A stretch of 64,000 nucleotides of DNA from Kitasatospora phosalacinea (GTDB taxonomy: Bacteria; Actinomycetota; Actinomycetes; Streptomycetales; Streptomycetaceae), in the NCBI RefSeq assembly GCF_030268885.1, contig NZ_BSSA01000005.1, positions 124,001-188,000 on the forward strand, in the 5' to 3' direction. Below are positions 48,952 through 57,285 of the stretch, piece by piece. The first letter of the stretch is position 1. Each line of letters begins with the position of its first letter. The notes under the pieces were generated by a model, which was not told the DNA's origin, ran no database searches, and saw only the letters and a list, made by a program, of their open reading frames with translations. The translations under genes and the position numbers were made by a program.

Positions 48952-50397
48952 TCAGGCGGGCAGGTTCCACTGCTGGTTGGCACCGGCGAAGCAGTCCCAG
49001 ACCTGCAGGCGGGTGCCGTTGGCGGAGGACGGGCCGGTGGCGTCCAGGCAGCGGCCGGAGGCCGGGTTGACCAGGGTCCTGTTCGACTGGGCCTGCCACT
49101 GCTGGGCGCCGGTGCCGTTGCAGTCGTACAGCTGGGCCTGGGTGCCGTTGGCGGTGCCGCCGGAGGTCAGGTCCAGGCACTTGCCGAGCGCCCGGATCGT
49201 GCCGTCGGTGCCGACCGTCCACTGCTGGGCGGCGGTGCCGTTGCAGTCGTACAGCTGCACGGCGGTGCCGTTGGCGGAGTTGGCGCCCGCCACGTCCACG
49301 CACTTGCCGCCGTAGCCGGTGATCTGCCCGGTGCGGCCGGTGGGGGGCGGGGTGGTGCTGCCGGTGATCGCGTTGAAGGTCCTCGCGAACTGGTACGCCG
49401 ACTGCGGGGTGCCGCTGCAGCTGTCGGAGAGGGTGCCGTTGCTGGCGCAGGCCTTGTCGCGGCCGAGCGACCAGAAGGCGAGCAGCTGGATGCCCTTGGC
49501 GGCGGCGAAGCTCTCCAGGGTCTGGGCGTTGGCGGTGGTGAAGACCTCGGCCTGGGTGTCGTTGACCCCGATCATCGGGGTGTTGCCCTCCATCGCCCAC
49601 AGCTGGTCGGAGGTCTTGGACGTCCAGATCTGGCCGAGCTGGGTGTGCAGGCCGTTGGCGGCGCTGATCGCGGCCTGGCCCATGTCCATCGCCGGGCCGT
49701 AGTCCATCGTCATGATGTTGACGGCGTTGACGGTCAGCCCGCGGCTCCTGGCGTTGTTCAGCAGGCTGAGCGAGTTGGCTTCGAGTCCCGAAGGGCTGAC
49801 CGGCAGCGTGTAGTTGACGTCCAGGCGCTTGCCCGCGGCGGCCTGGGCCTGCTGGAGCTGGGCCAGCGCCTGGTTGCGGCGGTCGTTGGCGGCGGTGTCG
49901 TTCAGCGCGCCGCCCTCGATGTCCAGGTCGATCCTGGTCAGGTTGAGCGCGTCCACCACCCGCTTGTACTGGGCCTGGAGGGTGGAGACGCTGGTGCACG
50001 CCTGGCCCAGCTCGGTGCCCGCGGCGCCGCCGAAGCTGGCGATCACGTCGCCGCCCGCGGCCCGGTGCGCGTTGATCGCACCGGTCCAACCGGCGTCGGT
50101 GATCGGGGTGTTGCCGTTGAAGGTGGCGTTGCAGCTGCCGTCGCTGATCACGAAGGCGAGGGTGACGTACTTCAGCCCGCCGTTGGTGCGGGCGTCCGCC
50201 AGGGTGTTCGGCGAGTTCCAGGTCTCCAGGTACGGCGCCGCGTAGTGCGCCGGGAAGCCGGGACCGGCGTTGGCGGCGGCCGCGGCCCGGCCGGCGCCGG
50301 CCACCAGGAGGGCGGTGGCGGCGAGGGGCAGCGCGGCGGCGGCCGCGGCGGCGCGCAGCGGGGTGCGGGAACGGGCGCTGGAACGGGTGCGGATCAA
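48952..50397 (-). CDS. Secreted GH18 chitinase with ricin-type (CBM13) domain
   Basis: 481 residues, ATG 50397. A twin-arginine-free signal peptide ends near AAAANAGPG. The GH18 barrel shows LKYVTLAFVISDGSC, VIASFGGAAGTELGQAC and the catalytic motif IDLDIEGG (Asp157, Asp159, Glu161); the first Asp of the usual DxxDxDxE is Thr154 here, a variant found in some bacterial chitinases. The C-terminal 125 residues are a beta-trefoil lectin with QQW repeats. Expected function: chitin hydrolysis outside the cell. A DasR-type site lies 146 bases upstream. Confidence 0.88.
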   Translation of the reverse strand: MIRTRSSARSRTPLRAAAAAAALPLAATALLVAGAGRAAAAANAGPGFPAHYAAPYLETWNSPNTLADARTNGGLKYVTLAFVISDGSCNATFNGNTPITDAGWTGAINAHRAAGGDVIASFGGAAGTELGQACTSVSTLQAQYKRVVDALNLTRIDLDIEGGALNDTAANDRRNQALAQLQQAQAAAGKRLDVNYTLPVSPSGLEANSLSLLNNARSRGLTVNAVNIMTMDYGPAMDMGQAAISAANGLHTQLGQIWTSKTSDQLWAMEGNTPMIGVNDTQAEVFTTANAQTLESFAAAKGIQLLAFWSLGRDKACASNGTLSDSCSGTPQSAYQFARTFNAITGSTTPPPTGRTGQITGYGGKCVDVAGANSANGTAVQLYDCNGTAAQQWTVGTDGTIRALGKCLDLTSGGTANGTQAQLYDCNGTGAQQWQAQSNRTLVNPASGRCLDATGPSSANGTRLQVWDCFAGANQQWNLPA

Positions 50398-50542
50398 GGC
50401 GGCTCCTCGTGGGGGAGAACGTTCACTCGTTCATGAAGTGAACGCGAAGCGATGCCTGAGGGAGCGTCCGGAGTGCTTCGGGCAGGGCGGAGCGTCCCCC
50501 TGACGGGGGATCAGTGTGGTGGTGGCCAGCGGCCCTGCCGAC

Positions 50543-50558
50543 GTTGGTCTGGACCTTT
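50543..50558. promoter_or_regulatory. DasR-responsive element (dre-like) upstream of the chitinase operon
   Basis: GTTGGTCTGGACCTTT contains TGGTCTGGACCT, differing at only two positions from the palindrome TGGTCTAGACCA that is the core of known DasR sites in front of Streptomyces chitinase genes. TTGAAA on the minus strand overlaps its edge and could be a -35 box. The 347-base gap (50398-50744) otherwise holds no gene, only this promoter and the divergent one at 50671-50693. Confidence 0.75.
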
Positions 50559-50677
50559 TTCAAGACGTGAAGTTAGGGGCGTGGGCGCGGCCACGTCAAC
50601 CCCCGTGCGTACAGGAGTCGAAGGACGTGTACGGAGCGGGTGGCAGTTGACCGCCGCGCCGGGGCGTGCCTAGATTG

Positions 50678-50693
50678 TATTTGCTTGCAAATA
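50678..50693. promoter_or_regulatory. Inverted repeat at the promoter of the nitroreductase-hemerythrin gene
   Basis: TATTTGC and GCAAATA are exact reverse complements around TT, in a rare AT-rich patch. TAGATT (50671-50676) just before could be a -10 box. The sequence looks like an operator of a MarR or TetR protein; the MarR gene two genes downstream (51712) is a candidate. Confidence 0.55.
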
Positions 50694-50744
50694 TGAATCG
50701 GCGGCGGCACCGACGAGGCGCCGCGCACGACGGGGAGGCACACC

Positions 50745-51605
50745 ATGGCCGAGGACTTCAACCGGCAGGTCATCGAACGGTTCCGGGCCAACGGCGGCCG
50801 GGTCGAGGGATTCCCCGACCTGCTGCTGCTGACCACCGCCGGGCGGCGCACCGGCAAGCCCCGCACCACCCCGCTCGTCTACCGCGAGGACGCCGGACGC
50901 TACCTCGTCTTCGGCTCCAACGGCGGCGCTCCGCAGCACCCGCTCTGGTACCGCAACCTGCTCGCCGCGGGCGGCGGCACCGCCGAACTCCCCGACGGAC
51001 GCGGCGGAACCGTCGCCCACTCCGTCCGCCCCGTCGAACTCGACCCCGACGAACGCGCCCGCCAGTACGCCGAACAGGCCCGCCGCGTCCCCGCCTTCGC
51101 CGAGTACGCCGCCCGCGCCGACCGGAACATCCCGGTCGTCGCCCTGCACCCCCTCGACCTCTCCGGCGACCCCGCGCTGCCCGCCGCGATCGTCGCCGGA
51201 CTCCGCCTCCACCACGCCGACCTCCGCCGTCAACTCGCCGACCTGCGGGACCAGTTGAACGGCGTCGCGCCCGCCCCGGCCCCCGACCCGGCCGCCCAGC
51301 TCCGCGCCCGCTGCCTCAGCTTCTGCCACGGGCTCGACATGCACCACATCCGCGAGGAGGGCGCCTTCACCGCCTTCCAGCGCCGCTACCCGCAGCTCGC
51401 CCCCGCCCTCGCCCGCCTGCGCGCCGACCACCGCACCGTCGCCGAGGCACTCGCCCGCTTCGAGGCCCACCTCGCCGCCCCCGGCGCCGACGACCCCGCC
51501 GTGCTGCGCGCCGAACTCGACCGGCTCACCGACGGGCTCGAAGCCCACTTCGCCTACGAGGAGGAGCACCTGCTCGCCGCGTCCGCCCCGCACCCGCGGC
51601 CCTGA
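50745..51605 (+). CDS. F420-dependent nitroreductase (DDN family) fused to a hemerythrin domain
   Basis: 286 residues. Residues 1-135 are a deazaflavin-dependent nitroreductase: LLLLTTAGRRTGKPRTTPLVYRED, YLVFGSNGGAPQHPLWYRNL, and VPAFAEYAARADRNIPVVALHPL. Residues about 150-280 are a hemerythrin-like four-helix bundle with metal ligands in LRLHHADLRR (His156/157), FCHGLDMHHIREEGAF (His200/201, Glu204/205), ADHRTV (His229), and LEAHFAYEEEHLL (His268, Glu272, His275). The fusion suggests coupling of F420H2 redox chemistry to a di-iron site that senses or handles oxygen or NO. Downstream is a terminator, then a MarR gene. Confidence 0.85.
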   Translation: MAEDFNRQVIERFRANGGRVEGFPDLLLLTTAGRRTGKPRTTPLVYREDAGRYLVFGSNGGAPQHPLWYRNLLAAGGGTAELPDGRGGTVAHSVRPVELDPDERARQYAEQARRVPAFAEYAARADRNIPVVALHPLDLSGDPALPAAIVAGLRLHHADLRRQLADLRDQLNGVAPAPAPDPAAQLRARCLSFCHGLDMHHIREEGAFTAFQRRYPQLAPALARLRADHRTVAEALARFEAHLAAPGADDPAVLRAELDRLTDGLEAHFAYEEEHLLAASAPHPRP

Positions 51606-51623
51606 CCGGCCGTCCGGTACCGT

Positions 51624-51657
51624 GAGGTCCGGCCCCGCGACCGCGGGGCCGGACCTC
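51624..51657 (+). terminator. Hairpin terminator with 15-base perfect arms
   Basis: GAGGTCCGGCCCCGC (51624-51638) and GCGGGGCCGGACCTC (51643-51657) pair without mismatch around GACC. It lies 18 bases after the fused nitroreductase-hemerythrin gene and 55 before the MarR gene, separating their transcripts. Confidence 0.7.
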
Positions 51658-51711
51658 GACGCGCACCGACCGCACCGGCCCGGGAGGGTGCACGAGCTGC
51701 CGGGAGGGCGC

Positions 51712-52197
51712 ATGACCGGCCCGTTGGCCTCCGCCGGTTCCGCGGAGGGGCTGTCCGCGGACGACGCCGTCCGGGCGATGCTGCTGCTGATGCCCCGGGT
51801 CGCCGCCCGGGTCAAACGCACCGCCGTCCCCGAGGCACTGGCCGGGTTCCAGCTCGCGCCCCGGCACCTCTCGCTCCTCGCCTACCTGGTCTTCGACGGC
51901 CCGATGCCGGTCGGCGCCCTCGCCGAACGCCTCGAAGTCGCCCACACCACCGCCAGCCTGATGGTCGGCGACCTCACCCGCCAGGGCGTCCTGGAACGCC
52001 GCCCCGACCCCGCCGACCGGCGGCGCACCATCGTCTCGCTGACCGCCGACCCCGCCACCCGCACCGCCGTCGAACGCTGGCTCGCCAACGGCTCCGCCTC
52101 CTGGCAGGCCGCGTTCGCCCCGCTCACCCCCGCCGAACGCGCCCTGTTCGTCCGCACCATGGCCGCCTACGAGCAGGGCACCGCGGACGACGCCTAG
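51712..52197 (+). CDS. MarR family transcriptional regulator
   Basis: 161 residues, ATG 51712 after GGGAGGGCGC. Winged helix: FQLAPRHLSLLAYLVFDGPMPVGALAERLEVAHTTASLMVGDLTRQGVLERRPDPADRRRTIVSLTADPATR, with the DPADRRR wing. Same orientation as the nitroreductase-hemerythrin gene but separated by a terminator, so it is transcribed on its own. It may bind the AT-rich inverted repeat at 50678. Its stop overlaps the convergent stop at 52194 by four bases. Confidence 0.85.
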   Translation: MTGPLASAGSAEGLSADDAVRAMLLLMPRVAARVKRTAVPEALAGFQLAPRHLSLLAYLVFDGPMPVGALAERLEVAHTTASLMVGDLTRQGVLERRPDPADRRRTIVSLTADPATRTAVERWLANGSASWQAAFAPLTPAERALFVRTMAAYEQGTADDA

Positions 52198-53264
52198 GCT
52201 TCCCGGGACAGCTCCCACCGGTGCAGCGCGCCGCCGTCCGCCGCGACCGTGGCCCAGGTGCCGCCGCCCGCCGCGCGGACCGGGCCCGCGACCGCGGAGC
52301 CGACGGGGTAGGCGACGGCGCCCCGCAGCGTCAACTCCGGCACCGCGCCGGGCCGGACGTCCACCAGCCAGTGGCGGGCGAGCCCGCTGCCCCGGTCGGA
52401 CTCGGACGTCCCCACGAGCAGGGTCTCCTCGTCCAGGAACGCCGCGTCGAAGTCCCAGTGCACCCGGGAGCCGTCGCCCGGCGGCGGGGGCACCGTGCCC
52501 TCCGCGTCCAGCTCCGCCAGCACCTTCCCGCCGTCCGCCTCCAGCAGGTACAGCGACCACTGCCCGGTGTCGACCGCCAGCAGCCGCCGCCCCGACGGGC
52601 TCGTCGCCAGCAGCACCCACTCCTCCTCGCGCCACTCCACGACCAGCTCCCGCCCGTCCCACCGCCCCCGCAGCGCGGGCGAGCCCTCCTCGCCCTGGCC
52701 GACGCTCAGCCCCATCCGGGCCGGGTCCGGATCCGGCGTGTGCAGCGAACCCGAGGCCACCGTGTCCGTCGCCGCCCGGCCCAGGACCCGCCCGGTCGCG
52801 GCGTCCAGCACCAGCCACAGCTCCTGGTCGTCCGTCAGGTCCGCGTCGCCCTCCAGCGGCCCCCGCACGTGCGCCCACAGCAGCGCGCCGTCCGCGCCGA
52901 ACGCGGCCGAACCGCCGTCGGGGGAGTCGTGGTCGGGGTCGTCCGCGTAGGCCGCGAACGACGGGTGCACCTCCCCGCAGACCCAGCAGCCGTGCCGCAC
53001 CTCCCACACCGTCGTCCCGTCCGCCGCCACCGCCCGCACCGCGTGCGTCCCGGTGAACACCACCAGCCCCGGCGCCACCGCCACCTCCCCGAACCGCCGC
53101 GGCCACGGCGCCGGGACGCGCACCCCGCCCACCGCCACCTCCGCGTCCCCCTGCTGCACCACCGTCCACCGCCCACCGGGCAGCACCGCCGGCCACGGCG
53201 GCGCGGCCGGGAGCGGACCGAGCGGGGCGGCGACGGTGGCGACGGGACGGGCGGTGACGGACAC
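52194..53264 (-). CDS. Beta-propeller-like hypothetical protein
   Basis: 356 residues, GTG 53264. Repeated blade-like strands (WTVVQQGDAEVAVGGVRVP, GLVVFTGTHAVRAVAADGTTVWEVRHG, ELWLVLDAATGRVLGRA, WVLLATSPSGRRLLAVDTGQWSLYLLEADGGKVLAELD) suggest a PQQ- or WD40-like propeller without signal peptide. The motif CWVCGEVHPSF has a Cys pair. No enzymatic motif. Perhaps a cytosolic scaffold; function unknown. Confidence 0.65.
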   Translation of the reverse strand: MSVTARPVATVAAPLGPLPAAPPWPAVLPGGRWTVVQQGDAEVAVGGVRVPAPWPRRFGEVAVAPGLVVFTGTHAVRAVAADGTTVWEVRHGCWVCGEVHPSFAAYADDPDHDSPDGGSAAFGADGALLWAHVRGPLEGDADLTDDQELWLVLDAATGRVLGRAATDTVASGSLHTPDPDPARMGLSVGQGEEGSPALRGRWDGRELVVEWREEEWVLLATSPSGRRLLAVDTGQWSLYLLEADGGKVLAELDAEGTVPPPPGDGSRVHWDFDAAFLDEETLLVGTSESDRGSGLARHWLVDVRPGAVPELTLRGAVAYPVGSAVAGPVRAAGGGTWATVAADGGALHRWELSREA

Positions 53265-53579
53265 GGACTCTCCCCTGTGCGGACGGAAGCGCGACGGCGC
53301 CTGGCCGCCACCCTAGACGGTGCCAGGCGGGACCCACCGGGGGCGTGGGACGGTCGGCGGAACCGCCCGTCCGGGGCCTCCCGCCGTTCCAGGAGGCCCG
53401 CGGTGACCGGCCGGAGGACAGGTCGTGCCGGAGCGCCACCGAGGAGCACCACGAGGTGGACGTCGACCTCGACGCCGTCCGTCACGCGTACCACCTGCGG
53501 CCGCTCACCCGAGGGCCGTGCACGCGCCGGACCCGCACCCGGAACTCGCCGCCCTCGCCGGGGACGCCGCGGGGACCGG
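53265..53579. other. Intergenic stretch without a supported gene
   Basis: About 315 bases between two minus-strand genes. Short frames on both strands are open by chance, with poor codon bias. The left 60 bases should contain the promoter for the beta-propeller-like gene; no clear operator or hairpin was found. Confidence 0.4.
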
Positions 53580-54491
53580 CTACCCGAGCGGCGGACGAGC
53601 CCCGCCCCCGGCCGGGTGCGGCAGCCCGCCGCCGAGCACCTCCAGGACGTGCGGCCAGGCCGCCGCGCCCAGCCGGGCGTCCGCCGCCGGGCTGCCGCCG
53701 TGGTCGTGGACCGGGGACGGCGGCAGCGGCGACTCGCCGGGGAACACCACCCGGTGGCCCGCCTCCGGGTCGGTGACCAGGCGGACGGGCGCCGCGGAGG
53801 TTCCGGCGGCCCCGGGGCGTCGCCGGTCCCGCAGCCGTTCGGCGAACGGCAGGGACGGCCACATCGCGTCCGCGCCGCCCGCGACCAGCAGCAGTTCGGC
53901 GCGGGTCTCCTCCACCGGGATCGCGGCCGCGGGCAGCGCCCCGGCGAACGTCCGCTCGCTGCGCTCGTACCAGCCCCGGATCGCCTGCGGGGCGCCCTCG
54001 GGCTCGGCGGCCGTCCACGTCTCGTCCATCGGGACGAACGGCAGCGGCCGCCCGCGCCACGTCCAGCAGGAGCGGAACGGGCGGTCCGCGCCGTCCGCGC
54101 CCGGGCCGACGTTGCACCACACCACGGCGGTGGGCGCCAGCGCCACCACCGCGTCCACCCGCGGGTCGTGCACCGCCGTCAGCAGGGACGCCTCCGCGCC
54201 CTTCGACGTGCCGAGGAACCCGACCCGGCGCACCCCGTCCGCCCGCAGCAGGTCGACCGCGGCGGTGAAGGTCTCCAACGGGACCTCGCAGACCCCCGGC
54301 GGCTGCCCCGGCCCGCCGAACCAGCGGAACGCCAGCACCTCGAACCCCGCCGCGGCCAGCACCCGGGCCCGGGCCCGCTCCACCCGTCCGCTCGACCCCG
54401 ACAGCACCACCACCCCGGCCGCACCGCCCCCCACCGGCCCGCACCGCACGCCCTCCCAGGGCCCCGCCACCGCACGCTCGACGATCTCCAC
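53580..54491 (-). CDS. Alpha/beta hydrolase, BAAT/acyl-CoA thioesterase C-terminal type
   Basis: 303 residues, GTG at 54491. The nucleophile elbow is LGTSKGAEASLL (Ser), with acid LLVAGGADAMWPSL (Asp) and base EAGHRVVFPGE (His), the arrangement of the BAAT C-terminal family. The upstream VVVLSGSSGRVERARARVLAAAGFEVLAFRWFG is the oxyanion-side strand. The usual N-terminal thioesterase domain is absent, as in many bacterial members. Probable esterase or thioesterase; substrate unknown. Confidence 0.8.
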   Translation of the reverse strand: MEIVERAVAGPWEGVRCGPVGGGAAGVVVLSGSSGRVERARARVLAAAGFEVLAFRWFGGPGQPPGVCEVPLETFTAAVDLLRADGVRRVGFLGTSKGAEASLLTAVHDPRVDAVVALAPTAVVWCNVGPGADGADRPFRSCWTWRGRPLPFVPMDETWTAAEPEGAPQAIRGWYERSERTFAGALPAAAIPVEETRAELLLVAGGADAMWPSLPFAERLRDRRRPGAAGTSAAPVRLVTDPEAGHRVVFPGESPLPPSPVHDHGGSPAADARLGAAAWPHVLEVLGGGLPHPAGGGARPPLG

Positions 54492-54660
54492 CCGCTGCTC
54501 CCTCCCCGTCGGATCCCCTCACTCTCCCACGAGCCCCCGGCCCGACCGGACCGCCAACCGGCCCCGCCCTCCGGCCCCGCCCACCGGGCCCTTGTCACGG
54601 TTCGCCCACAGAGCTGCCACTCCCGCTACCCGGGACGGCCGACGGACCTACCCTGGCACC

Positions 54661-55215
54661 GTGACGGGAACCGGGGAGGAACCCGCCGTCCGCGCGGAGC
54701 GGTTGCGGCGGGAACGGGAGTGGGTCGAGGCACTGGAGAAGCGGATCCAGGAGCGGAACGCGGTGGAGCGGGCCCGCCGCCTGGCCGAGGCGCAGCAGGC
54801 GGAACGCGACTCCTGGGCGGACGGGGAGCGCGGCGGGGCGGGCAGCCACACCGAGGTCACCGGACCGGACGGCGTACCGGTGCGGATCGCCGTGGTCCGG
54901 CTCAGCCGCGGCGACGCCGTCGCCAGGGCCTTCCAACCGTCCCACGGGCCGTCCGACTTCTCGGGCGGCGCAGAGGTGCTCCTCCTCGTCGTCCCGTACC
55001 TCCTCCTGCTCGGCCTCTACCGCGCCACCCGCCGGCTGGTCCGCGAGCTCCGGGGCCGCCCCCGCTGGGCCGTCGTCGCCGCCGTCGGACCCACCGGCCG
55101 ACCCGCCGCCGTCCTGTACGGCCGGGACGAGGAGCCGGTCATCCGCGCCGCGACCGCCCTGGCCGAGCGGGTGGAACAGCGGGGCGCGGCGGCCGTGCCC
55201 CCGCCGCTGCCGTGA
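54661..55215 (+). CDS. Coiled-coil membrane protein, hypothetical
   Basis: GTG 54661; 184 residues. The first 55 residues are strongly charged and predicted coiled coil (AERLRREREWVEALEKRIQERNAVERARRLAEAQQAERD). After a beta-rich linker, a hydrophobic helix (GGAEVLLLVVPYLLLLGLY) should span the membrane, followed by RATRRLVRELRGRPRW and a C-terminal soluble part. No family recognised. Confidence 0.6.
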   Translation: MTGTGEEPAVRAERLRREREWVEALEKRIQERNAVERARRLAEAQQAERDSWADGERGGAGSHTEVTGPDGVPVRIAVVRLSRGDAVARAFQPSHGPSDFSGGAEVLLLVVPYLLLLGLYRATRRLVRELRGRPRWAVVAAVGPTGRPAAVLYGRDEEPVIRAATALAERVEQRGAAAVPPPLP

Positions 55216-55306
55216 CGGGCGGCGCGTCGACGAGGAGGCCGGGCCGTCGAGTTCCACGAGTTCACGGCCCGGGGCCCGACCGGCTCCTGAACCCGTCGGG
55301 CCCTTC

Positions 55307-55340
55307 GGCTGAACCCCTCGGCTGAAGGCTGAACCCCTCG
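55307..55340. repeat. Short direct repeat
   Basis: GGCTGAACCCCTCG occurs at 55307-55320 and 55327-55340, period 20. It lies in the 188-base gap before the methyltransferase gene, which otherwise shows no gene. Meaning unclear. Confidence 0.45.
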
Positions 55341-55403
55341 GCGTCCGGCCGCGGTCGGTGGCTCCCGTACCGGACGGGGCCGGGCTGTGGCAGGGTCGTG
55401 CGC

Positions 55404-56096
55404 ATGCCTTTCGACCACAACGACCACTACCACCGCCTCCTGCTGCGCCAGTTGCCCCCCGGCTGCCGCACCGCGCTGGACGTCGGCTGCGGGACGGGCC
55501 GGTTCGCCCGGCGGCTGGCGGCGCGGGGGATCGTGGTGGACGCGGTCGACCCCGCGGCGGAAGCGGTCGCGGCGGCCCGGGAGTTGACGGCCCGGGAGCT
55601 GTCGACTCGGGAGTTGACGGCCGCCGCCGGGGCGGGGGAGCGGCCGCGGTTCCGGCAGGCGGACGTCACCCAGGTCGAACTGCCGCGCGGGCACTACGAC
55701 TTCGTCTCCTGCCTGGCGAGCCTCCACCACATGCCGTTCGACACCGTCCGGGCGCTGCGGGAGTCGTTGGCGCCGGGCGGGGTGCTGGTGGTGCTCGGCT
55801 GCTACCCGGAGCGCTCGCGGACGGACTGGGCGTGGAGCCTGGCCGCGGTGCCCGTCAACGCGGCCGCGCGGGTGGCGGTCGCGCTCGCGGAGCGGGTGCG
55901 GGGCGGGCGGCCGGCCGGTCCGGGGGCGGTGCGGGCGCCGGTGGCCCCGCCGCGGATGAGCTACGCCGAGACGCGGCGGGAGGCGGCCGTGCTGCTGCCG
56001 GGCTGCCGGATGCGGCGGCTGCTGTTCTGGCGGTACCTGCTGGTCCACCGCGCCCCGGACGGTGCGGGCGCCCCCGGCGGCGCCGGGGGGAACTGA
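55404..56096 (+). CDS. Class I SAM-dependent methyltransferase
   Basis: 230 residues from ATG 55404 (a GTG at 55398 is an alternative). TALDVGCGTGRFARRLAARGIVVDAVDPAAEAVAAARE is the SAM-binding motif; FVSCLASLHHMPFDTVRALRESLAPGGVLVVLG is the following strand-helix. A locally repeated segment (RELTARELSTRELTAA) lies after the SAM loop. The C-terminal part has a hydrophobic patch (WSLAAVPVNAAARVAVALAERV) sometimes seen in lipid or polyketide methyltransferases. Substrate unknown. Confidence 0.8.
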   Translation: MPFDHNDHYHRLLLRQLPPGCRTALDVGCGTGRFARRLAARGIVVDAVDPAAEAVAAARELTARELSTRELTAAAGAGERPRFRQADVTQVELPRGHYDFVSCLASLHHMPFDTVRALRESLAPGGVLVVLGCYPERSRTDWAWSLAAVPVNAAARVAVALAERVRGGRPAGPGAVRAPVAPPRMSYAETRREAAVLLPGCRMRRLLFWRYLLVHRAPDGAGAPGGAGGN

Positions 56097-56222
56097 GGCC
56101 GCGGCGGGGCGGCGACGGGCGCCGTGACCGGCCCGGCCGCGGGCGCGATCAGCGGGTGGCGGACGACCGGCGGACGTACGGGGCGCAGGACTCCTCCGTG
56201 CGCAGGGAGCGCCCGGGCGGGC

Positions 56223-57050
56223 TCAGGAGCACGGGCCCAGCGCCCCGAACAGCGTGTCGATCCGCAGCCCCAGCTCGGCGTCGGTCGCCCCCGTGACGAC
56301 GACCCGGACGAGGTCCGCGTCCCGGGTGACGTTCGCCAGGCGGACGCGGAGCGACCCGCTCGCCGCCCGGACCGGGTGGGTGTCCCACGTGCCGGGGTCG
56401 TCCTCGTCGGTGCTCCGGACGTGCGCGGCGGCGGCATCCCAGTCCGTTGCCGTGAAGTCGCGCGCGTACTCGGCCAGCAGGTGCAGGAACGCGGCCAGGC
56501 TCCGGCGCCGGACCAGGCCGTCCAGGTCGTGGTCCGGCGGCTCGGAGCCGGGGGGAGGGCCCGGGCGGAGCGCACCGCTCACCGGGTGCTCGTCGCGGAC
56601 GAACGTGCGCAGGCGCACGGAGAGGTCGAGCCGGCGGCAGGCGGTCTCGGGGTCGTAGGCCGCGGTGGGCAGTTGGGGCACCCGCTTGCGGCCCGTCCCG
56701 TCCAGGCGGTACGGCTCCTCGAACGCGCGCTCCCACCGGTCGAGGGCGGGCGTGAACCGCTCGCGCGCGTCGGCCGGGTCGGTGCCCAGGTAGTGGGCGA
56801 TCTGCTCCCACGAGCTGCCGCGCTCGCGTTCGAAGACCACCGCCCTGGTGAGCAGCCGGTCGGCGACCGCCCGCAGCCCGGCGGCCTCGCTGACCCGCCC
56901 GCCCGGGCCCGTCTGGTCGTCGAAGCGGGTGATCGCCAGGTTCGACGCCGCACCGGCGAGGTCGACGCCGGTGTCGCTCAGCGCCAGGCGCGCCAGTGCC
57001 GCCCGGGTGAAGGCACTGCGCTCGGCGTCGTAGGGCGTGGACTCCGTCAC
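56223..57050 (-). CDS. Hypothetical protein, 275 aa
   Basis: GTG at 57050, beginning VTESTPYDAERSAFTRAALARLALSDTGVDL. A helical N-terminal half contains a helix-turn-helix-like stretch (RERGSSWEQIAHYLGTDPADARERF), perhaps DNA-binding. The C-terminal part (VRASTDEDDPGTWD region and SLRVRLANVTRDADLVRVVVTGA) is beta-rich. I recognise no family. Codon bias is good across the length. Confidence 0.6.
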   Translation of the reverse strand: MTESTPYDAERSAFTRAALARLALSDTGVDLAGAASNLAITRFDDQTGPGGRVSEAAGLRAVADRLLTRAVVFERERGSSWEQIAHYLGTDPADARERFTPALDRWERAFEEPYRLDGTGRKRVPQLPTAAYDPETACRRLDLSVRLRTFVRDEHPVSGALRPGPPPGSEPPDHDLDGLVRRRSLAAFLHLLAEYARDFTATDWDAAAAHVRSTDEDDPGTWDTHPVRAASGSLRVRLANVTRDADLVRVVVTGATDAELGLRIDTLFGALGPCS

Positions 57051-57201
57051 CCCGGGTGCTCCCGTCTGCCACCGTCTCGCGGCCCGGCGGTCTGGTCCGC
57101 CGGACGGTGCGGTGCGCCGGACAGTGTGGTGCGCCGGGCCCGCGAACTCCAGCGGTTTTCCGGCCCGACGGGGTGCCGGCCCCGTGCGGGCAGCCGTTTT
57201 C

Positions 57202-57235
57202 TGGACTTGCCGGTCCATTTTTCGCTGCCTAGCGT
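57202..57235 (+). promoter_or_regulatory. Promoter and inverted repeat before the quinone oxidoreductase
   Basis: TTGCCG (57207-57212) and TAGCGT (57230-57235) are 17 bases apart, a good sigma-70-type pair. TGGAC (57202-57206) and GTCCA (57213-57217) form an inverted repeat around the -35 box, a natural place for the TetR protein of the same operon to bind. Confidence 0.6.
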
Positions 57236-57285
57236 GCTGGACGTGCCCGGGCGGAACCGGGCCCGAGCAGGAAGGCGCAGAGCCC

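Noticed and set aside
53345-53776. Possible plus-strand gene upstream of the hydrolase
   Set aside because: Most of it is antisense to or flanks the hydrolase gene; its sequence is Arg/Pro-rich with no family features.
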